A stretch of 64,000 nucleotides of DNA from an uncultured Roseicyclus sp. (GCA_947500415.1 CANMRT010000001.1:1390982-1454981); one strand, 5' to 3'. Positions 9,429 to 19,926 are shown, counted from the first letter of the stretch. Made by a program: numbers and translations. The notes: generated from the sequence alone by a model not told the origin.

Positions 9429-10337
9429 ATGAATACCACCCGCTTCCGTCTCTCTGGTGCGGCACTTGCGCTGACACTCGTCTTGGCGGGCTGCGGTGGT
9501 GGTGGCATTGGCGGTATCTTCGGCGGCGGAGGAGGTGGCGGCCTCTTCGGCGGCGGCGGCGGCCTGTTCGCAAGCCGCGGTGCCAACCTTCCGTTAGAAG
9601 AACTCGACGCCGAAACGATCTACCAGCAGGCGGAATTCGAGTTGGAACGCGGGCAGGCAGACAATGCCGCTGAGTTGTTCATCGAAGTCGAGCGTCTGCA
9701 CCCGTATTCGCAATGGGCCGAACGCGCGCTTATCATGGCAGCGTTCTCCTACCACGAAGACGGCGACTATGAGGCCGCGCGTGTGGCTGCGCAGCGCTAC
9801 CTCGATTTCTATCCAGGCAACGAAGACGCGGCCTATGCCCAGTATCTTCTGGCGCTGAGCTACTACGATCAGATCGATCAGGTTGGCCGCGACCAGGGTG
9901 TGACCTATCAGGCGCTGCAAGCCCTGCGTGTCGTGATCGAGCGCTATCCGGACAGCGAATATACGCAAGACGCGATCCTGCGCTTCGACCTCGCCTTCGA
10001 TCATCTCGCGGGTAAGGAAATGGAAGTCGGCCGCTACTACCTGCGCCGCCAGCATTATACTTCTGCGATCAACCGCTTCCGCGTAGTCGTTGAAGAATTC
10101 CAGACCACAACTCACACGCCCGAGGCTCTGCTCCGTTTGGTGGAAAGCTATCTCGCGCTTGGTCTGACCGATGAAGCGCAGACGGCAGGGGCCATCCTTG
10201 GCTACAACTTCCGCTCGTCGCCCTTCTACGACGATGCCTTCCGTCAACTGACGGGGCAGGGGTTGTCTTTGGAGGCTGCTGGCGAAAACTGGCTGCGGGA
10301 AGTCTGGCAACAGACGGTGCGGGGCGACTGGCTCTGA
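9429..10337 (+). CDS. bamD: Outer membrane assembly lipoprotein BamD with a glycine-rich N-terminal insert
   Basis: Lipoprotein of the BAM complex that helps insert beta-barrel proteins in the outer membrane. The signal peptide ends in the lipobox LAGC (residues about 18-21). Tetratricopeptide-like helices follow (ETIYQQAEFELERGQ, YSQWAERALIMAAFSYHE, KEMEVGRYYLRRQHYTSAI), a pattern typical of BamD. The length is 302 residues with ATG 9429. Unusually, the segment just after the lipidated cysteine is almost pure glycine with repeated IFGGG/LFGGG units, about 27 residues. recN follows after 40 bases. Confidence 0.93.
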   Translation: MNTTRFRLSGAALALTLVLAGCGGGGIGGIFGGGGGGGLFGGGGGLFASRGANLPLEELDAETIYQQAEFELERGQADNAAELFIEVERLHPYSQWAERALIMAAFSYHEDGDYEAARVAAQRYLDFYPGNEDAAYAQYLLALSYYDQIDQVGRDQGVTYQALQALRVVIERYPDSEYTQDAILRFDLAFDHLAGKEMEVGRYYLRRQHYTSAINRFRVVVEEFQTTTHTPEALLRLVESYLALGLTDEAQTAGAILGYNFRSSPFYDDAFRQLTGQGLSLEAAGENWLREVWQQTVRGDWL

Positions 10338-10377
10338 CCCGCTTGACCGCCCGCAAGGGTTAGGGAACACCCGTCCC

Positions 10378-12033
10378 ATGCTGCGCCATCTCGATATACG
10401 CGACATGCTCATCATTGACCGGCTGGAATTGGCGTTCCAGCCCGGCCTGAACGTGTTGACGGGTGAGACTGGGGCGGGCAAGTCTATCCTTTTGGATTCA
10501 TTGGGTTTTGTTCTGGGCTGGCGCGGGCGCGCTGATTTGGTTCGCGCGGGCGCGGAACAAGGCGAAGTGCTGGCCGAATTCGAATTGCCCGCGGGGCATC
10601 CGGCGCGTGCTGTCTTGGAAGACGCGGGATTGCCTGTATCGGATGAATTGATCCTGCGCCGTATCAACACGCCTGAGGGACGCAAAACCGCGTGGGTCAA
10701 TGACCGACGTGTGTCCGGCGATGTGCTGCGCGCCCTGTCCGATTGCCTGGTGGAACTCCATGGTCAGCAGGACGACAAAGGTCTGCTCGACCCCAAGAAC
10801 CATCGCTTGATGCTGGATGATTACGGAGATCTTGAGGGTCTGCGGACGAAGGTCGCAACGGCGTGGCGAGGTAAGGCTGCTGCCGCGAAGGCTCTGGCGC
10901 AGGCAGAATCTCGATTGGCCGATATGCGCGCCGAAGAGGAGTTTCTGCGGCATTCCGTGGCTGAGCTGGACAAGCTTGCGCCGCTTCAGGGCGAAGAGGC
11001 GGAATTGGATACGCGCCGTCGTTTGATGCAGGGCGCGGAGAAAATGCGCGAGGATGTGGCGCGCGCGATTGAGGGCCTGGGGCTGAAGGGTGCTGAAGGT
11101 GCGATCATCGACGCGCAACGCTGGCTCGACAGTGTCGTCGATCAGGCTGAGGGCAAGTTGGAACGCCCCCTGGCCGCGCTGGAACGCGCGATGGTGGAAC
11201 TTGGTGAGGCGCAGGTAGGCGTGGCGGCATTCGCAGAGCGGTTGGAATTCAACCCGTCCGAGTTGGAGATGGTCGAAGAACGCCTCTTTGCGCTGCGTGG
11301 ATTGGCGCGGAAGCACAACATCCTGGCCGATGATCTGGCTGGTTTGGCGGCTGAGCTGTCGGCGCGATTGGCTGCGCTGGATGGAGGCGAAGCGGAGATT
11401 GGGGATCTGAAGGCGTCGCTTGAGGCGTCGGAAAGGGCCTATGCAGAGGTTGCTGGGAAGCTAAGCGCGAAGCGTGTGGCGGCGGCTGCAAAGCTAGACA
11501 AAGCCATGGCGGCTGAGCTTGCCCCGCTGAAGATGGAGCGTGCAGTCTTTGAGACGCGCAGGGAAGAGGCGGCGGCAGGACCGGACGGGATTGACGCCAT
11601 CACCTTTACCGTTGCCACCAATCCGGGCGCGCCTGCGGGAGCGCTCAACAAGATCGCGTCTGGCGGTGAGCTGTCGCGATTCCTGCTGGCTTTAAAGGTG
11701 TGCCTGACCGCGGAAGCCTCTGGCTTAACTATGATTTTTGACGAAATCGACCGAGGCGTCGGTGGCGCAACTGCCGATGCTGTGGGGCGCCGATTGGCGT
11801 CGCTTGCGGCAGAAGGTCAGGTCCTGGTCGTCACCCATTCGCCGCAGGTTGCGGCCCTTGGCGCGCACCATTGGCAGGTGGCGAAGTCGGTCGAAAAAGG
11901 CGTGACCTACAGCCGCGTCGTCCCGCTTTCCGCTGACGAGCGGGTGGATGAGGTCGCGCGCATGGTTGCGGGCGACACGATCACCGACGCGGCGCGGGAT
12001 GCGGCGCGCGCCCTTTTGTCTGGCGCGCAGTAG
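10378..12033 (+). CDS. recN: DNA repair protein RecN
   Basis: SMC-like ATPase that acts early in double-strand break repair. The N-terminal Walker A is GETGAGKSILLDSLGF (about residues 28-43). The long middle is coiled coil. Near the C-terminus are the ABC signature SGGELSRFLLALK and Walker B TMIFDEIDRGVGG. The length of 551 residues is normal. It begins 40 bases after bamD and may share its transcript, an arrangement seen in other Rhodobacteraceae. Confidence 0.97.
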   Translation: MLRHLDIRDMLIIDRLELAFQPGLNVLTGETGAGKSILLDSLGFVLGWRGRADLVRAGAEQGEVLAEFELPAGHPARAVLEDAGLPVSDELILRRINTPEGRKTAWVNDRRVSGDVLRALSDCLVELHGQQDDKGLLDPKNHRLMLDDYGDLEGLRTKVATAWRGKAAAAKALAQAESRLADMRAEEEFLRHSVAELDKLAPLQGEEAELDTRRRLMQGAEKMREDVARAIEGLGLKGAEGAIIDAQRWLDSVVDQAEGKLERPLAALERAMVELGEAQVGVAAFAERLEFNPSELEMVEERLFALRGLARKHNILADDLAGLAAELSARLAALDGGEAEIGDLKASLEASERAYAEVAGKLSAKRVAAAAKLDKAMAAELAPLKMERAVFETRREEAAAGPDGIDAITFTVATNPGAPAGALNKIASGGELSRFLLALKVCLTAEASGLTMIFDEIDRGVGGATADAVGRRLASLAAEGQVLVVTHSPQVAALGAHHWQVAKSVEKGVTYSRVVPLSADERVDEVARMVAGDTITDAARDAARALLSGAQ

Positions 12034-12205
12034 ACAGTCGCCCACCGCGCGCCCGGAAACGCTGAATTGAAGAGATGCCGGGTTTTCAAAGCCTTGGCCC
12101 TCGTCTACCAAGAAACATGGCCTTCTGACCTGCCGGCTCGCGCGGTGCCGGGGCAGGGGACGCCAAGAAACGACCATACCGCGCCAAGCAGAAAGCGAGC
12201 CCGAC

Positions 12206-13894
12206 GTGGCCGAACCATCGCGCGGATATGTCCAACAGCAAGCCCATCGGCTGGCAATGGGCGCACGCGGGGCCTGGGCGTTGCTGCTGGAAAAAGGGCC
12301 AAGCCAGTTCCAGTTCTGGTTGATCGCGCTGATCATCGGTATCTTGGCAGGCTTCGCCGCCCTGTTCTTCCGCAAGGGCATTTCGTGGCTTCAATCAACG
12401 CTATACGGCGTCGAAGACGTGCGGATGTTGCACTCTTTCGCGGAAAGCCTGCCGTGGTGGGTGATCCTCATTATCCCCGTGGGCGGAGGCCTGATCGTAG
12501 GCGCGATCCTGCACCACTTCACACCGGACGGGCGGGTGCGCTCAGTTGCCGATGTGATCGAGGGTGCCGCGTTGAACGAGGGGCGGGTTGAAGGGCGCGC
12601 GGGGCTTGCCTCGGCCGCCGCATCTTTGATCACGCTCGGTTCCGGTGGATCGAGCGGGCGAGAGGGGCCAGTGGTGCATCTGGCCGCCGTGATTTCCTCC
12701 AAGATTTCCAATTGGATCAAGGCCGACGGCATCACAGGCCGCGATTTGCTCGGATGTGCCGTCGCCGCCGCCGTCAGCGCCAGTTTCAACGCACCGATTG
12801 CGGGTGCCATCTTTGCTCTCGAAGTTGTGCTGCGCCACTTCGCCGTCCACGCGTTCGCGCCTATCGTCATTGCCAGCGCGGCCGGAACCATCATCAACCG
12901 TTTGGAATTCGGCAATGTGACGGAGTTCATGTTGGGCAGCGACAGCATGTTGCAATTCTACGTGGAATTGCCCGCCTTCCTGATCCTCGGCATCCTCAGC
13001 GGCTTTGTCGCAGTCCTTTTCATGCGCGGCACTTTCTGGGCCGAAGACATGGGCACAGCACTTCAGCAACGCATAAACCTACCGCGCTGGCTGCGGCCCG
13101 CGGTGGCGGGCCTGATGCTTGGTGGATTGGCGATCTGGTTCCCGCATATCATTGGCGTGGGCTACGAGACGACCACCGCCGCGCTTACGGGCGAGTTGCT
13201 GCTGTGGGAAGCGGTCGTGCTTGCGATCCTGAAAGCCATCGCTGCGGCCATTACAATCGCTGGTCGGATGGGGGGCGGGGTCTTTTCACCGTCCCTGATG
13301 ATCGGCGCGATCATGGGACTGGCCTTTGGATTGGTGGCCACGGGAATTTTCCCCGAGGTCTCCGGGTCTGAGACGCTCTACGCGTTGGCGGGGATGGGGG
13401 CCGTCGCAGCCGCCGTTCTAGGCGCGCCGATCTCGACAACGTTGATTGTGTTCGAGTTGACCGGGGATTGGCAAACGGGCCTTGCCGTCATGGTGGCCGT
13501 CTCAATGTCGACTTCCATCGCGTCGAAACTGGTGCACAGGTCGTTCTTCCTTACGCAGCTGGAGCGGCGCAACATCCACTTGGCTGCTGGCCCTCAAGCC
13601 TACCTGCTTGCCATGTTCCGCGTTGGCAATGTGATGCGTCCGATGACCCATGAAGCCGCAGCCCCGCAGGATCGTCTTTTGACCCTGATCGAACAGGGTA
13701 TTTTCACCGATACTCACGCCACCCTGGAACGCGCCTTGCCGATATTTGAGCGCACTGGGCTCGACTACGTGCCAGTGGTGCAATTGTCCCCTCAAGGTGG
13801 GCCGCCCGCGCTGGAAGGTGCGCTGTTCCATGTTGATGCGCTGAAGGCCTACAACCGCGCATTGGCTGCGACCGCTGCTGAAGAGCATTCGTAG
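12206..13894 (+). CDS. ClC-family chloride channel or Cl-/H+ exchanger
   Basis: Inner-membrane anion transporter with about 10 to 12 hydrophobic segments. The second ClC motif, with the gating glutamate (GSGGSSGREGPVVHL), and the third motif (GGGVFSPSL) are present. The first motif, normally GxGxP, is not: the aligned stretch reads GRVRSVADVIEG. The last 100 residues, starting at NVMRPM, look like a shortened CBS-type domain. The start is GTG 12206, giving 562 residues with a short hydrophilic N-terminus; the ribosome site is weak. Whether it is a channel or an exchanger cannot be decided from sequence alone. Confidence 0.88.
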   Translation: MAEPSRGYVQQQAHRLAMGARGAWALLLEKGPSQFQFWLIALIIGILAGFAALFFRKGISWLQSTLYGVEDVRMLHSFAESLPWWVILIIPVGGGLIVGAILHHFTPDGRVRSVADVIEGAALNEGRVEGRAGLASAAASLITLGSGGSSGREGPVVHLAAVISSKISNWIKADGITGRDLLGCAVAAAVSASFNAPIAGAIFALEVVLRHFAVHAFAPIVIASAAGTIINRLEFGNVTEFMLGSDSMLQFYVELPAFLILGILSGFVAVLFMRGTFWAEDMGTALQQRINLPRWLRPAVAGLMLGGLAIWFPHIIGVGYETTTAALTGELLLWEAVVLAILKAIAAAITIAGRMGGGVFSPSLMIGAIMGLAFGLVATGIFPEVSGSETLYALAGMGAVAAAVLGAPISTTLIVFELTGDWQTGLAVMVAVSMSTSIASKLVHRSFFLTQLERRNIHLAAGPQAYLLAMFRVGNVMRPMTHEAAAPQDRLLTLIEQGIFTDTHATLERALPIFERTGLDYVPVVQLSPQGGPPALEGALFHVDALKAYNRALAATAAEEHS

Positions 13895-13942
13895 CGCGTC
13901 CGTAAACAGAGATTTTCTTTGGTGAATGGCAAAAGGCGCGGC

Positions 13943-15022
13943 ATGGTTAACGCCATGAAACACCGGATTCTATTCATCACCCTTTCTTTGTGTCTGACAG
14001 CCACCGGGGCCTTCGCCCAGGGTGCAGCGGATCGACTGCAGACCATCTTGGGCAGCGTACCCGTTACTGCTTTGGAGGCCGGTGAAGGGCCCATCGTGGC
14101 GGGTTTTGGCAATGGCGATGCCGTGCGCTGGATCGCCGTGCGTGGCGCGCAGGCAGGCCGCAACCCCAACACACCGAACCGCTTTGCCGCCCTGCGGTCC
14201 GCCGCACCCAACCAGCAGGCCGTGATTGCCGCGAATGCCGATGCAGCCTTACGCGCGGCGGTGGGCCTTCAGGCGAGCGATTGGGTCAACACGTGGGAAG
14301 TGGCGCAAGGCCGGGTCCGTGTGGGAGCCCTGGACATATTTCCTGACAGCGAGATGCGCTTGCGCGGCGGATTGTTTGTCAGCGGCTTCACGGAAGAGGA
14401 ACGCGGTGGCACGCCTGTCATGTGGGGCGGAGATGTGGATTTCGAGGCTTCAGATGCCCTGGTCGATCCTGCCAATCCATTCGGCGGCGATGCGGGTCTG
14501 CCTCTGCGCATGGCGTTCCTAGGCGACAGAGCTGTCTGGGCGACGGGATGGTCCGCGCTTGATGCGGTCCTTGCGCCGAGTGGCCAGACCCTTGCAGGGC
14601 GCGGCGATGCTCAGGAAGTGATTTCGGGCCTCAGACGCGTGGGCAATCTGGGTGGATTGGTCTCGGTTCGATGCTGGCTGCGGAACGGGGCTGAGATTCC
14701 CGTGACTGGGGCTGAAGCAGGGCCGGTTGAGGGGCTTGCGCTTGCGGACTATGCGAACCGCGAGACGGAAGGTGCGGCCATGGTTTTGCTGCTGGAGGAG
14801 GGCCGTGATGTGGAAGCGCTTGCCGCAAGCCTGCGCGACGCCTGGCCGATCTTGTCCGAAATGCCGTCCCCTGCAGAACCTGAGTTTTCAGCAGGCGGTC
14901 GGACCGTAACTGTGACCATGCGCGGCGATTGGGGGGCGGACGGCGCCGAGACAAACGCCGCCTACGAGGTTTTTCTGAGCGTGCTGGAAGGTGGGCGGCT
15001 CGGCTTCCTGTTGTCCCGCTAG
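13943..15022 (+). CDS. Exported protein of unknown function
   Basis: A 359-residue protein with a classical signal peptide (MKHRILFITLSLCLTATGAFAQ). It is probably periplasmic, since there is no lipobox and no further membrane helix. I recognise no domain. I choose ATG 13943, which has AAAAGG six bases upstream; ATG 13955 would give a shorter n-region. Two cysteines are visible, one in the signal peptide and one mature (SVRCWLRNG). It ends two bases before the convergent DUF427 gene. No function is assigned. Confidence 0.7.
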   Translation: MVNAMKHRILFITLSLCLTATGAFAQGAADRLQTILGSVPVTALEAGEGPIVAGFGNGDAVRWIAVRGAQAGRNPNTPNRFAALRSAAPNQQAVIAANADAALRAAVGLQASDWVNTWEVAQGRVRVGALDIFPDSEMRLRGGLFVSGFTEEERGGTPVMWGGDVDFEASDALVDPANPFGGDAGLPLRMAFLGDRAVWATGWSALDAVLAPSGQTLAGRGDAQEVISGLRRVGNLGGLVSVRCWLRNGAEIPVTGAEAGPVEGLALADYANRETEGAAMVLLLEEGRDVEALAASLRDAWPILSEMPSPAEPEFSAGGRTVTVTMRGDWGADGAETNAAYEVFLSVLEGGRLGFLLSR

Positions 15023-15024
15023 GG

Positions 15025-15366
15025 TCACAGCTTTTCGACGGCGACCCGGTCTTTATAGAACGCAATGTGTCCGGCGATCCGGTCAACCTGTTCTAGCGGT
15101 TCCTCATAGCTCCACGCGGCATCGACCATCTCTCCATCAGGTCCGGACACTGTATAGTAAGTCGCCGTACCCTTGTGCGGACAGCGCGTGACGGAATCCG
15201 TCTTTTCCAGGAAACTCATCCCGATGTCTTCGCGGGGGAAATAGATCACGGGCGGATAGCTGCCCTCAGACAATTCAAGCGCATTGGCGCTTTCGCCCAG
15301 AACAGCCCCACTGGCGCGCACCACCCAAGTTCCGGATGCGTTACGGATCGTGATGTGATCTGCCAT
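15025..15366 (-). CDS. DUF427 domain-containing protein
   Basis: A 113-residue cytoplasmic protein consisting of a single DUF427 domain, a small beta-sheet fold of unknown biochemical role. Typical features are VIYFPREDI and SVTRCPHKGTATYYTV. The ATG at 15366 has GGGGGA about nine bases upstream on the minus strand; longer in-frame extensions run through non-coding sequence. It lies 91 bases downstream of pepP in the same direction and converges with the exported protein gene to its left. Confidence 0.88.
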   Translation of the reverse strand: MADHITIRNASGTWVVRASGAVLGESANALELSEGSYPPVIYFPREDIGMSFLEKTDSVTRCPHKGTATYYTVSGPDGEMVDAAWSYEEPLEQVDRIAGHIAFYKDRVAVEKL

Positions 15367-15457
15367 GATGGTGTCCCCCAATGCGAAGTTGAACGGTGCT
15401 TTTACCCGCTCCAACCCGGATTGCACAGGGGCGTGACAGGTTCGTGTCAGATTTCGC

Positions 15458-17260
15458 TCAGATCGGCGCGCAAGCTGCCGCGAGCCAGTCGCGCGCCGCG
15501 CCAAAGCCTTCCTTATCCAGTCGGTCCCCGATCTTGGCAAGCACCTCTGCGTGGTAGGCGTTTATCCAGTCGCGTTCTTCCGGAGCCAACATCTCGGCCG
15601 TGATCAAACGTCGGTCAATTGGGGCGAACGTAAGCGTCTCGAACCCAAGCATTTCGCGATGCGCATCGGCACCTTCCGGGACTTCGACCACATAGATCAG
15701 GTTCTCGATCCGGATACCAAAGGACCCCTCGCGGTAATACCCGGGCTCGTTGGACAGGATCATACCGGGCGAAAACGGCACATTGCCCGACCGCGCGAGC
15801 CGTTGCGGGCCTTCATGAACGCTCAGGTAAACCCCCACGCCATGCCCTGTGCCGTGGTCATAGTCCCGCCCCGTCGCCCAAAGCGGTGCGCGGGCAAGCG
15901 CATCCAGATGGGCGCCGGTGACACCCTTCGGGAAGCGCGCGCGGTGGATGGCAATCATTCCTTTAAGGACAAGGGTAAAGCAGGTTTTCTCTTCTTCCCC
16001 GACGTCTCCGACCGGCAGGGTGCGGGTGATATCCGTCGTGCCGTCTTCATACTGCCCGCCGCTGTCGATCAGGAACAATTGCCCCTGTCGCACGGGTGCA
16101 TTCGTTCGCTCGGTCACGCGGTAATGCACAATGGCGCCGTTGGGACCAGCGCCTGCGATCGTGTCGAATGAAATGTCCTTGAGCGCCCCGGATTCGGCCC
16201 GGAAAGCCTCAAGCTGTTTTGCAACATCGATCTCGGTAAGCGTGCCGCCCGGCGCTGTCTCATCAAACCAATGCAGAAACCGCGCCATCGCCACGCCGTC
16301 GCGCAGATGCGCCTCGCGCGTGCCTGCGATTTCGGCAGACGTCTTCTGCGCCTTCGGCAAAAGGCAGGGGTCTGAGGCACGGTGAATTTCAGTGGCTGCG
16401 GTCTGCAAGGCGGCAAAAACGGCTTGGGGCGCTGTGGCGGGATCAACCCGAACTGGTCCGTCCAGCGCAACCAAGGCGGCCTCAAACGCGGGCCAGTCGG
16501 CCACTGTCACATCGCCATCCAGCGCATTGGCATCCAGCTTACCGGGATCGCAGAAAACCTGCACCGCGCCGCTTGTCTGCAGGATGGCAAAGGCCTGCAG
16601 AACAGGCAGGTGGTTCAGATCCTGACCACGAACATTCAGCAGCCAGTTGATGGAGTCCGGTAAGGTCAGGACAACCGCAGCATCGCCATCCGCTTGCAGG
16701 GCCTCGATGATGTCCGCGCGTTTTTCCGCGCTGCTGCGACCCGCTTTCGCGTCAGAGTAGGCCGAAGCCGCGCCTTCTGGCCGTCCGGGCCGATCAGACC
16801 AAATCGCATCAACCGCATTGTCCATGGGGCGCAGTGAAATCTGGTGCTTTTCCAAAGCCTGTTCCAGCCGCGCCACTTCGGCTTGTGTGTGCAGCCACGG
16901 ATCAAAGCCCAACACGCCGCCGCCCGGCATTTGTTCGATCAACCAGTCTTCAAGGCGTGTTTCAGGCCAATCAACCGGCGTGAAGACATCGGCGACCTGT
17001 GCCTTGACCTGAACTCTGTATCGGCCATCGACGAAAACACCCGCAATGTCGGGCAAAATCGCTGCAAACCCGGCAGAGCCCGTGAAGCCGGTCAGCCACG
17101 AAAGCCGCTCATCACAGGCTGCAACGTATTCACCCTGATGCGCATCGGCGCGTGGCACCAGAAAGCCGTCGACGCCTTGACCCTCCAAGTGCTTTCGGAG
17201 ATCGGCAAGCCTGCCAATTCCTTCCTCAGGCTGGGTTTTTTCATCAAAGCTCTGAAACAT
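15458..17260 (-). CDS. pepP: Xaa-Pro aminopeptidase (M24 family, long form)
   Basis: Dinuclear metallopeptidase that removes an N-terminal residue linked to proline. Two creatinase-like N-terminal domains precede the pita-bread catalytic domain. Expected metal ligands are visible: two aspartates in IDSGGQYEDGTTDITRT, the histidine region HGTGHGVGVYLSVHEGP, and glutamates in NEPGYY and IRIEN. The length of 600 residues matches the three-domain form found in bacteria and eukaryotes. The start is ATG 17260. The gene lies 36 bases downstream of cobT in the same direction, so co-transcription is likely but the functions are unrelated. Confidence 0.94.
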   Translation of the reverse strand: MFQSFDEKTQPEEGIGRLADLRKHLEGQGVDGFLVPRADAHQGEYVAACDERLSWLTGFTGSAGFAAILPDIAGVFVDGRYRVQVKAQVADVFTPVDWPETRLEDWLIEQMPGGGVLGFDPWLHTQAEVARLEQALEKHQISLRPMDNAVDAIWSDRPGRPEGAASAYSDAKAGRSSAEKRADIIEALQADGDAAVVLTLPDSINWLLNVRGQDLNHLPVLQAFAILQTSGAVQVFCDPGKLDANALDGDVTVADWPAFEAALVALDGPVRVDPATAPQAVFAALQTAATEIHRASDPCLLPKAQKTSAEIAGTREAHLRDGVAMARFLHWFDETAPGGTLTEIDVAKQLEAFRAESGALKDISFDTIAGAGPNGAIVHYRVTERTNAPVRQGQLFLIDSGGQYEDGTTDITRTLPVGDVGEEEKTCFTLVLKGMIAIHRARFPKGVTGAHLDALARAPLWATGRDYDHGTGHGVGVYLSVHEGPQRLARSGNVPFSPGMILSNEPGYYREGSFGIRIENLIYVVEVPEGADAHREMLGFETLTFAPIDRRLITAEMLAPEERDWINAYHAEVLAKIGDRLDKEGFGAARDWLAAACAPI

Positions 17261-17296
17261 AGTGCTTCCCCAAGCTATCGCGCGCCGGGCAATTCG

Positions 17297-19177
17297 TTAT
17301 CCGGCCCTGCGTATGCCCATCACCCGCGCACGCGCCCGGGGATCGGTATCAAACAGGCTTGCCAATTGCTCGGTGATCGCGCCTGCCAATTGTTCAGCAT
17401 CGGTGATCGTCACCGCGCGCTCGTAGTAGCGTGTCACATCATGGCCGATACCAATCGCCAACAGCTCGACCGCGCGGCGCTTCTCAACCATCGCAATCAC
17501 ATCGCGCAGATGCTTTTCCAGATAATTGGCAGGGTTCACGGACAGGGTCGAATCGTCGACCGGTGCGCCGTCAGAAATCACCATGAGGATCTTGCGCGCC
17601 TCAGGGCGGCCCGCCATCCGGCGATGCGCCCATTCGAGTGCCTCGCCGTCGATGTTCTCTTTCAAAAGGCCTTCTTTCATCATCAGGCCCAAATTGTCGC
17701 GCACCCGCCGCCACGGCGCATCGGCGCTCTTGTAGACGATGTGGCGCAGGTCGTTCAGGCGCCCGGGCTGCTGCGGGCGGCCCTGGCCAAGCCATTCCTC
17801 CCGCGCCTTGCCGCCTTTCCAGGCCCGCGTCGTGAAGCCCAGGATTTCGACCTTCACGCCACACCGCTCCAACGTGCGCGCAAGAACGTCGGCGCAGATC
17901 GCCGCGATGGAAATCGGGCGGCCCCGCATGGAGCCGGAATTGTCCAGAAGCAGCGTCACGCACGTGTCGCGGAACTCGGTGTCGTGTTCGATCTTGAAGC
18001 TCAAAGGCGTGGTGGGGTTGGCCACGACACGGGCCAGACGGCCAGCATCCAAAATGCCCTCTTCCTTGTCGAATTCCCACGAACGGTTCTGCTGCGCTTG
18101 CAAGCGGCGCTGCAATTTGTTCGCCAGCCGCGAGACGGCGCCCTTCAAAGGCTCCAACTGCTGATCAAGGTAGGCGCGCAGGCGTTCCAGTTCCTGCGCC
18201 TCTGCCAGATCTTCGGCAGCGATTTCCTCATCATTCTCGGTCGAGAAAACGACATATTCCGGGTCAGCCTCGGAATGCGGAGCAGGGGGCGGTGGTTCAA
18301 GCGGGGACTCGCCGTCGGGCAGCTCCTGCTCTTCCATATCCTCGCTCTCGCCGTTGTCGTCCATTTCGACCTGGGCCTGGCTGGCGTCGTCCTGATCTTC
18401 CTGCGACCGCTCGGGCGAGGCTTCTGCATCCTCTTCCTGATTGTCGTCCTCACCGGTAGAGTCGGGCTGCTCCTCTTCCCGGTCCTCGCCCGCTTCTTCG
18501 TCGGACTGATCGTCCATGTCGTCGGGGTCGTCGCCCAATTGGTCGCCGTAGCCCAGATCATCGATCAATTGCCGCGCGAGTTTTGCGAAAAGCGTCTGGT
18601 CGGACAGCGCGTCCTGCAAACCGTCAAGCGTGCCGTCACAGCGATCCTCGATGAAACCGCGCCACAGTTCCATGACGTTCGCGGCCTCTGACGGCATCTC
18701 GCGGCCCGTGGCAAGGTGGCGGATCAGATAGCCCGCGGCGGTGGCCAAGGGCGCGTCAGCGGCCTCCCGGATATCGCCATAGCCTTTGCGCCGGGCGTCA
18801 GAACCTATTTTTGCGTCTATGTTGCCCGCCGTTCCCGGCATATCGCGGGCACCCATTGCCTCACAGCGGGCGGTTTCCATCGCCTCCATCAGGTCGCGGG
18901 CCATCGCACCCTGTGGGGCATACCGGGCCGCGGTGCCCTGGTCGTGGTACTTGTGGCGCAACGCCAACGCATCGGCGGTGCCGCGCGCCAGCAAAACCTC
19001 TTCCCGCGTCATCCGGCGGCTGATCTGCGGCAAGCGCACAGAGTCGCCCGAAAGTCCGGGCGGGTCGACCGTGTAAGTCACGGCCAGATCCGGGTCATCC
19101 GCCATCACCCGTGTCGCTTCGGCAAGCGCCTTCTTGAACGGGTCAGCTGGGTTGTCGGAGGGGTTGAACTTGCTCAT
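17297..19177 (-). CDS. cobT: Aerobic cobaltochelatase subunit CobT
   Basis: Subunit of the ATP-dependent CobNST complex that inserts cobalt into hydrogenobyrinic acid a,c-diamide during aerobic cobalamin synthesis. The N-terminal half is helical, the middle (about residues 205-310) is a very acidic low-complexity linker, and the C-terminal von Willebrand A domain carries the metal-site motif DNSGSMRG. The length is 626 residues with ATG 19177. Its ATPase partner cobS is on the same strand but about 5.2 kb upstream, with eight other genes in between. cobN is not in the window. Confidence 0.96.
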   Translation of the reverse strand: MSKFNPSDNPADPFKKALAEATRVMADDPDLAVTYTVDPPGLSGDSVRLPQISRRMTREEVLLARGTADALALRHKYHDQGTAARYAPQGAMARDLMEAMETARCEAMGARDMPGTAGNIDAKIGSDARRKGYGDIREAADAPLATAAGYLIRHLATGREMPSEAANVMELWRGFIEDRCDGTLDGLQDALSDQTLFAKLARQLIDDLGYGDQLGDDPDDMDDQSDEEAGEDREEEQPDSTGEDDNQEEDAEASPERSQEDQDDASQAQVEMDDNGESEDMEEQELPDGESPLEPPPPAPHSEADPEYVVFSTENDEEIAAEDLAEAQELERLRAYLDQQLEPLKGAVSRLANKLQRRLQAQQNRSWEFDKEEGILDAGRLARVVANPTTPLSFKIEHDTEFRDTCVTLLLDNSGSMRGRPISIAAICADVLARTLERCGVKVEILGFTTRAWKGGKAREEWLGQGRPQQPGRLNDLRHIVYKSADAPWRRVRDNLGLMMKEGLLKENIDGEALEWAHRRMAGRPEARKILMVISDGAPVDDSTLSVNPANYLEKHLRDVIAMVEKRRAVELLAIGIGHDVTRYYERAVTITDAEQLAGAITEQLASLFDTDPRARARVMGIRRAG

Positions 19178-19224
19178 GCCCGATATGTGGACCGGAGGGG
19201 CAGGGAGGGCAAGGGGAAGCGCGC

Positions 19225-19884
19225 CTATTGCGGCTCAGATGCCCACCATTCGGCCAATGCAGTCGAACAGGGTTCCGGGAGCGGCGCAGTCCAGTTCCAC
19301 TCCGCCAATAACGGCCGCGCCGGGGCCATTTGCCCGGTCTCATTGGCCTCATAGATCGTTTCTTCGGTTTCCGGGTTGGGACGTTCAGCGAATATCTCCC
19401 AATCGCCAGTCAGGAAGTTCACATCACAATTCGCGCCACCCGCCGCGATGCGATCATAGGTAGAATAGGTCAGACCAGCGACTACGAAGGCGCCATCGCG
19501 AAAGGCGATTGTGAGCGTTTGGTTCCAAGGCGAGCGTCCAATCCCGATCTGTTCCGATTGCAGCAAGAGGGAACCGTTTTCGGCCTGCTCCAGCCAAGGG
19601 GTCTGACCGAACATCGGACCGTTGAACGAGATGTTGCGTACGACTTCCAGAATGCTCATCTCGCCATGCGCGCGGCGGTCGGTAAAGATGACCAGGTCGG
19701 CGCTGTCTGGTTCGGTTTCCGACGTCAGCAAAACCGCCGTCTCGCATCCAGTTCGCCCCTCAACCAGGTCAATGCAAAGACTATCGATCAGGCGTGGCAG
19801 GATGGAGGCCTCAGCCTCGCTCAGGTCCTGTGCAGCAGCAGGGGCGGCACAAACCAAAGCGGCAGCAATCAAAGTCATTCTCAT
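19225..19884 (-). CDS. Exported protein of unknown function, paralogue of the next gene
   Basis: A 219-residue secreted protein with signal peptide [20 protein letters not shown] use ATG 19884, since GGAG lies eight bases upstream; a TTG two codons earlier would be too close. It aligns with the neighbouring product over most of its length: [11 protein letters not shown] with [22 protein letters not shown] with YNTYDRATGGD, and both keep paired cysteines and the motif RPNPETEET or RVDPETGDE. This points to a tandem duplication. I recognise no family. It sits between cobT and cobS in a block of unknown exported proteins. Confidence 0.72.
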   Translation of the reverse strand: MRMTLIAAALVCAAPAAAQDLSEAEASILPRLIDSLCIDLVEGRTGCETAVLLTSETEPDSADLVIFTDRRAHGEMSILEVVRNISFNGPMFGQTPWLEQAENGSLLLQSEQIGIGRSPWNQTLTIAFRDGAFVVAGLTYSTYDRIAAGGANCDVNFLTGDWEIFAERPNPETEETIYEANETGQMAPARPLLAEWNWTAPLPEPCSTALAEWWASEPQ

Positions 19885-19926
19885 CGACAATTCTCCATCT
19901 GGCTGACCAAACGGTCAGAGTGTGTT

